Source: Marsupella aquatica (lineage: Eukaryota; Marchantiophyta). From it: DNA of 64,000 nt. The first letter of the stretch is position 1. Each line of letters opens with the position of its first letter. Position numbers and translations under genes: made by a program. Shown here piece by piece: positions 58,331-64,000 of this stretch. The DNA lies in NCBI GenBank assembly GCA_973895155.1, contig OZ316892.1, positions 5,580,001 to 5,644,000 of the forward strand, in the 5' to 3' direction. The notes under the pieces are model-generated. The model searched no databases. It was not told the origin of the DNA and saw nothing but the letters and a program-made list of their open reading frames with translations.

Positions 58331-61228
58331 AGCTAGCTCGCTGGCTGCGGTTGGGTTGTTACTATTGTTCGAAAACTTCCACGGATAGATCGCTAACGTC
58401 TCCCTCCAAGGTAGAGATATACAGAAAATGAGTTTCGTCACGGCACGCCCACCTTCGACCTGGTCTCTGAACGGAAAAGAGAAAAGACACGAAGAACGGG
58501 TCCAAGGGTTATACTTCTTATCGCAGAGAGTGCGATGTCAAATGAACGAGATGATAGCGAGATTCTCACGGCAACTCCAAAGAATGTACTGTAGACTCCA
58601 AACCTTGGAACCAAGGCTGCGAGGAAACGTATGGAAACAGGAAGAAGGTCTCTCTTCAGGGATGACAAGAGGAGCTTCAATCACACTGGAATGAACCTCG
58701 ACCTCCGCCCCTTGGACTAAAATCGGAAGTCCTGACCGAACACAACAGAAAAACTTCTTTGACCCCGACCGATCTATCGACACTGGGCTCCGGATGAAGA
58801 AGAGGAAGGAAAAAAAGGGAGAAAAGGGAGAAAAGACCGCAACAAACGACATCTGACGCATTCTGAATAAAACTGCACGGAATGTACGTCACATAACATG
58901 CAAGGACCGGCAATGCAACGGAGAGACGTATCATACATGCCAAGGAGCGGTCGTGGGTCGATGGATCGCGTGACTTTCACCAGACCTTGAATCCAGCCAG
59001 AAAACACTACAGTAGCTAGACACAGCTCAACCCAGTTCGCTTTTCCTTGAACAATCACTCACTAGACAAGCCAGCCAGTCGACCTTTCCTAGACAGCGTG
59101 AAGGCACGGATGAGCGCGGCTCAAGCAAGCAGGCAGGCATGAATAGGTAAGCGCAAATAGCAAGAAGGCACAAGCAACACAGTCAATCAACCAATCAACG
59201 CGCATCATGTTCGTGACAGCTTCATTGCCAGAAGCTGTAAAGCTCGCCACAGATCACGGAATCTGAGGAAAGACACAGACGAGCACATTCTCCGAATCGA
59301 TCGCGAGCCACGACAGTACCGATCGAGCACAGAGTCAGCGGCCAAAACAACGCACATTGCGTACTGTAACGTGGCCAGAACGACTCCGTCCCTCCATGAG
59401 TGCCGGTGACATAGCAAGAATGCAAAGGCACTAATTGTTGGGAGCGCAGCAAGTATAAGAAGTACCGTCTGCTCAGTTGTAAGCGACCGTGTTTGAAGGA
59501 AATCCGGTGACAGAAAGTCCCAATCACCTCAATCTTGCAGTGTGCTGTAGAAGAAGCACGAATTCTTAGCAAGTGCGCGCATTCGGGAATGAGTTGAAGA
59601 AATTGCTACATTCTTGCAATGGACTGTAGAAACAGGAATTCTTGGCTATGGCAGGACCGCCCGATTCGCAATAAAGGACGAGAACAGCGATGAAGGAGCG
59701 CTCTGGGTGGGGAAGAGAGCGCACATCATTAATACGCAGCATGAAGGGATCTAAAGGGACCGAACCACTACTTGTTTTGGATCGGCATTGCAGGATTGCG
59801 ACTCGGCTCAGCACGTTTCTTTTCCAAACCAGTGAAGTTGAAACTCGGTTCGTAGGTCAGGTGTACGTTTCTACAGAAGTGTGGTGTAGGGTAACCTATG
59901 GTTCCCCTAAAGCACAACTGCCCTTCAAAAAGTTACCAGTAGTTACCATTAAAAATAGAATTTTCCTGAAATTGTGGAGCAAATTGGCATGTTAGAGGAG
60001 AACATTGATTGAAATGTGGAAAAAAGGGGAGGTCTTGGACACTTCCCCTTATATAGGGGGAAGTTGTGGTCTAAGTGCCCATCAATATATGAGATGTAAG
60101 GTGTAAAACATCACTCCTTACCATGATATTATCACTTTTACGTCAGGTGCACAATGTATATTATCACAATTTGATGTGTATATTATCATATTTATGATGT
60201 GTGATTAGCAGCAGGCTGACCCATCCCCTTAGGGTAACCCATCCCCAAGAGGAGATAATGTATACAATAATGCAGGTCTGGTTTGGGGTTATTAGCCTCT
60301 AACCTCTGACCAGAAAGTGAAGAAAACTTGACCAGCGGTAGTTAAGAAGGTGTTTTGAGCTTTCTTTCTTGGAACAAGGTTCAGGCTAGAATCTCTGTCT
60401 AGACATGCAATATAGCAAGTAATTTTTGTCCAGAAAAAGTTACTTCTGGGCAATAGATTATGGGAATAGCAAGGGACTTCATAAATATTTACATGTTGAT
60501 AGCCTGCCTTCCTGACAGGATTTACGGGATGTAATCCCACAGGGCGCTCCGAGAGAGAGTGTTTAGAATTCACTATCTCAAACTGGAGATGAGTTACTTG
60601 CATGTAAGCGACCCTTTGTGAAGGGGCCCTCTACTTCACAATATTGTAGAGATACCTCAACTTCCTGCAGGGCCAAGGGCAAGTGCAGGAAAGTTTCTAT
60701 CCCTTACAGGTCCCATCTTTTGCATGTGAGATAAACAGAATGTCCTGCAGATGAGGGAATTCATGGGCAAAGGCAGTTATCACATGTCAGAGGAACAAGA
60801 ATGATGTACCCTAGAACCCTGCCCGCAACCCGTTATCATACATACATCCTGTCCAGAAAAGGACTACCCGGGTGTAAATTTGGGGGCACCAATTTATCAG
60901 AACAGGAGTGCAGGCTAGAAATGTTTACTCACAGGTAACCATCATTCCGTGCAAAATTTACATGGAAAGCTTTGCTCGCAGGTGGGAAACTTGCAGGTAA
61001 CCCTAGCCCTTCCCTTTCTATAGTAGGGGGTGTCAAATATGCTCCTACAATAGGGGGTGTCTACAATCATGTTCCTGGCAGCAGAGTAAGGATGTCTGTT
61101 CAGCACACCGTGGAAAGTTTAGTCAGTTTGAGGTTTGGACAGGACATGGGTGGACAATGAGGATTTAACTGGGCCGGCCGGGTCTGTCGCCCCTACACCG
61201 GGCACCACTACTTGATTCAGGCACCACA
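58331..61228. other. Upstream region of the Costars gene and further gene-free DNA
   Basis: The first few hundred bases upstream of the minus-strand Costars start are expected to hold its 5' UTR and promoter. I see no decisive motif. Open frames up to 116 codons (59222-59572, minus) show no recognisable domain. Around 60970-61110 begins a dispersed repeat with relatives at 61930-62040 and 62125-62160. Confidence 0.4.
60990..61120 (+). repeat. Dispersed repeat, copy 1 (AGGGGGTGTC family)
   Basis: ACTTGCAGGTAACCCTAGCC, CCCTTTCTATAGTAGGGGG, TGTCAAATATGCTCC and AAGGATGTCTGTTCAGC occur in this order. The same order recurs at about 61944-62040 with substitutions, and a partial third copy (GGTGGGAAGCTTGCAGATCA, CCCTAGCCCTGTC) lies at 62128-62161. 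Confidence 0.75.
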
Positions 61229-61723
61229 GAACCTACATAGTGTCAGTTTTTGATGACAAAATAAATCCTGTTTAAGTTGGTGTGATCTTTCAAGTTCAAG
61301 TTACCCACTGACAAAAGTTGGGGCTTTTTTGGACATCTCCAACACTCAACACCATATCTTCAAAATCACTTTTTCACAAACTACCATCTACATTTTTCTT
61401 TTGGTAGTAAAGCAAAGTTCAAACCAAAACTAAGCTAGGTAGCTTCTTCAATTACATCAACGATTATAAGTGAAGTTTACAAAAAGAATTATGCTTAAGT
61501 CAAACAAATCACCTAAGAAAATTGCACTAGTGTAGATTGTGAAAAGCAGAATTTTGAGGATGTGGGGTTGTGTTATAGATGTCCGGACCAAAAAGTTCCA
61601 ACTTTCCCAGTAGTGAGCTTGAATGTCAAACAGCACATGGAATTTTTTTTAGCTCAAACAGGATTCATGTTATCATTCAATAAAATATTGGGATTTATGA
61701 AAATCTAACATTATGTAGGTTTT
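61229..61723. mobile_element. Foldback element with long (about 170-190 bp) imperfect inverted repeats
   Basis: The left end GAACCTACATAGTGTCAG is inverse to the right end CTAACATTATGTAGGTTT. Matching inner blocks in inverse order include AATCCTGTTT / AAACAGGATT, AAAGTTGG.GCTTTTTTGG / CC..AAAAAGTTCCAACTTT, GGACATCT / AGATGTCC and CTTCAAAATC / AATTTTGAGGAT. No ORF lies between the arms. It looks like a MULE- or foldback-type non-autonomous element. Confidence 0.7.
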
Positions 61724-61939
61724 GCTGCGCCCTGAGTCAAGCTATGGTGCCATATGTACGTAGTAGCAGCAGACCCATCAACAACTACTATGAAGTTACT
61801 GCATTTCTGATGGTTCGTCAGCGGAAGGGCCTGGTCAAGTCCTGCATGGATCTTTGGGGTCCATCAAGTCCTGAAGATGTATGTAGGTGGGGCCTCGCTA
61901 AGTCCTTTGCAAGTGGAAAGTAAAAAGCCTTGTACACAG

Positions 61940-62040
61940 CCTGTGGAAAGCTTGCGGATCACCCTAGGGCTGTCCCTTTCGACAATAGGGGGTGTCAAAC
62001 ATCCTGCTGGCAAGCAACTAAGGATGTCTGTTCAGCTTTG
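61940..62040 (+). repeat. Dispersed repeat, copy 2 (AGGGGGTGTC family)
   Basis: GTGGAAAGCTTGCGGATCAC, GACAATAGGGGGTGTCAAAC and AAGGATGTCTGTTCAGC parallel the copy at 60990-61120. The two copies flank the foldback element. Confidence 0.75.
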
Positions 62041-62220
62041 GACAGGACAAGGTGGAAATCTTATTCAGGTGTAGCTTCAGACAAGAAGCAGGTGGATATA
62101 GGTGGATAGTGGAAAACTTCAGACATAGGTGGGAAGCTTGCAGATCACCCTAGCCCTGTCTGGAACGAGTTGACTCCATTGGCAAAAACCTTGGTGCACG
62201 AGAACCTGGCTCCCACTTCT

Positions 62221-62754
62221 TCATGGACTAAAACAAGGAGGGGTCACAGTCACTACAAATGACACTTTGGAAACGTAGAGAGCAAATTCCATAACCATGG
62301 GCAGGGGCATGTCTGCGTGTGCCTTTGGACTTGTGCCCTCAAATTCTAGTGTCCAGCTCATTCCAGAGTCACTTAGTATTGGGATTTGAAGGAGGCCAAT
62401 CACTTTTATTTTGAGGGTTGGGAGGGTGATATGATGATGCTTTGACAATACCAACAAGGTGCCCAAAATAATGGAATAGATGTCTTTTCTAACACCTTCT
62501 AATTTGTGGCACATACTTTGTGCTTTCGTCATGGTGCAGTGTTTGGAAATGGAAAGTTTTTGGTCTTCATAAGAAAAATTACTTTCTGAAACTTGAACAA
62601 TGTCATCAACACAATGCTGTGTTTGAATTGGTACTGTAGCTGGGTTCAAATTAGACCCCAAAACAATTGGACATTCAACTTTAGGAGTGCGAGTTGAACT
62701 GGAATGACTGAAATGACAATAACTCAGTACTTCAAGCCTCACCATTGCAGGCAT
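62221..62754 (-). CDS. Hypothetical ORF, 177 codons
   Basis: This is the longest uninterrupted frame in the last 5 kb. It starts at ATG 62754 and reads through mixed hydrophobic and polar text (CVDDIVQVSESNFSYEDQ, KHHHITLPTLKIKVIGLL, MSWTLEFEGTSPKAHADM). I recognise no family, signal peptide or clear domain. It lies in repeat-rich DNA next to the AGGGGGTGTC repeat copies. It could be a fragment of an element protein, an exon, or chance. Confidence 0.2.
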   Translation of the reverse strand: MPAMVRLEVLSYCHFSHSSSTRTPKVECPIVLGSNLNPATVPIQTQHCVDDIVQVSESNFSYEDQKLSISKHCTMTKAQSMCHKLEGVRKDIYSIILGTLLVLSKHHHITLPTLKIKVIGLLQIPILSDSGMSWTLEFEGTSPKAHADMPLPMVMEFALYVSKVSFVVTVTPPCFSP

Positions 62755-64000
62755 ATCAATGGTGACAACTGGAATGGTCTTGTTTTGTATTAGATATGTA
62801 TTCTCTGACTCCCCTTCTGTAATTGTAGTGGTTGAATTAGAATTGCATGCTTGGATGGACCCATGGGATGAACCTCAAGTCCATCATGGACTTTGTACTC
62901 CCAAAAGTAAAGCACTGACATAACTGATCTGACAAAAGTGATGTGGTCGTATACTTTAGTGTGAATATGAATGTATTTTAATTATTTCCGTCAATGGTGG
63001 TTGGAAATGGTCCAAAATATCTCCTTCTCCCATGGACCCGCCCATGGATCACGGTCATGCTCCATCACAATCAGTGGATCTTGAGGTTCCACAACGCAGC
63101 CCAGAAAAAACAGCAGAGACTCGATCTGAAAGCTCCACAAATCTTGAGGTTCCACAACACAGCCCAGAGAAAACAGTAGAGCTCCCAAGGAAAGAAGCTT
63201 AATTCTACATCCATCTTCACATCAGAGATTTTGATATCTACTTTTCAAAGTACTGACCGTCAATTTTTAACAAATGTTGACAATCATGGGCTAATTAGAA
63301 CCTTCTCGTCAAGATCTTCCAAAGCCATGTTATATGTGTATTTTTGTTATGATTTTACTCAACAATGTCAAATCTAAATTTGCTGCTGGAAAAATTCTGC
63401 GGTAATCGGAAAATTTTGATTGATTGTAACTCCTTTAAATCTAAACTAAAATATCTGATGTTGGATTCTTTGAAAGCATATTGAAAGAGATCTTTCTAAT
63501 GCACCATATCACTCCCAATTTTGTTGTGGATTGATAGATTGACTCGTGTGATAGATTGACTCATTATTATCTTGCATGAGTTGATTGGATATTGGGAAGC
63601 ACTGTAGACATGAACTTCATCCCTGAAGGAATTCACAACTATCATCTCAAAACCTCACTGAAAATCATCCATGGGAGTGCCAAGCTGATTTGCCAAAGCT
63701 GAGTATCACGTGACCTTGCCTTTAGTTTAAGCTACATTGATGGATTGACTACCGGCTTTATAATTGAACAAAACTACCAGCTCTATAATTGAACAAAACT
63801 ACCAGCTCTACTGGACAGAATACCTACTGCACCCGGTGTCCCTCTTGTTACAGGTCATATTACAGACGGAAGTGTAAGAAGTACCATTTAAGTTAAAATA
63901 GATGTTTGATCAAGGTCCATCCGGGTTGTTAGAATCCATTAGGGCATTTTGCTATACTTGGAGTAACCTTCACTTTTGTTTGAATTCATTACACATTCCT
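62755..64000. other. Interval without a recognised gene, with recent duplications
   Basis: A duplication of about 40 bp with a 65-70 bp period occurs at 63076-63181 (ATCTTGAGGTTCCACAACRC plus AGCCCAGA..AAACAG, twice). A 27-bp tandem duplication occurs at about 63758-63811 (TATAATTGAACAAAACTACC plus AGCTCT). Confidence 0.6.

Noticed and set aside
58438-59572. Several minus-strand frames of 80-116 codons upstream of Costars
   Set aside because: They overlap one another in different frames, have no recognisable domain and lie in the probable promoter/5' UTR region.
1-64000. CRISPR array, bacterial operon or phage content
   Set aside because: Introns, a chloroplast transit peptide and plant gene families show nuclear plant DNA; the tandem arrays here lack regular spacers.

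Overview
The window is nuclear DNA from a land plant. It holds three confidently assigned host genes, all on the minus strand and all split by GT-AG introns: a LOG-type cytokinin-activating enzyme (about 10.07-13.39 kb), the photosystem II protein PsbO (47.41-48.67 kb) and a Costars-family actin regulator (56.37-58.33 kb). Low gene density, introns up to 1.7 kb, moderate GC and many degraded repeats suit a bryophyte or another early-diverging plant. I lean towards a liverwort, but the sequence alone does not fix the genus.

Layout. 0-5.6 kb is a decaying transposon cluster: a Myb/SANT-like accessory ORF on the plus strand, a nearly intact two-exon PIF/Harbinger DDE transposase on the minus strand, an unassigned ORF, and an RPA70-like ssDNA-binding ORF broken by one in-frame amber codon. 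5.6-10 kb has no recognised gene but carries a 46-bp minisatellite whose end unit has a relative near 43.35 kb. 10-13.4 kb is LOG, including a 25-nt micro-exon. 13.4-15 kb is its GC- and pyrimidine-rich upstream region. 15-34 kb is AT-rich, gene-poor DNA with several minisatellites, a TA-flanked MITE (21.0 kb), a long inverted repeat enclosing a GC-rich island (24.25-25.96 kb) and perfect hairpins (17.6, 18.1 and 32.2 kb). 34-44 kb is largely unassigned, with a possible LTR/primer-binding-site scar at 42.2 kb.

The most unusual object is at 44.53-45.31 kb: three to four tandem units plus one inverted unit. Each combines a tRNA-like pol III promoter (A and B boxes), a TG...CA terminal-repeat-like block, a copia-like initiator-Met primer-binding-site motif, a very short internal region and a purine-rich tract. 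It reads like a miniature LTR retrotransposon (TRIM) carrying a tRNA-like promoter in its LTR, by analogy with Cassandra, which carries 5S rRNA sequence there. A cluster of tRNA-derived SINEs is the alternative.

47-48.9 kb is psbO with light-type promoter motifs. 49.3-50.1 kb holds a frameshifted gene fragment. 52.7 kb has a second, longer copy of the 21-kb MITE. 56-58.3 kb is the Costars gene. 61.2-61.7 kb is a foldback element, and the end of the window is repeat-rich with one long unassigned ORF. The host genes are functionally unrelated (hormone activation, oxygen evolution, actin dynamics), and each appears to have its own promoter.
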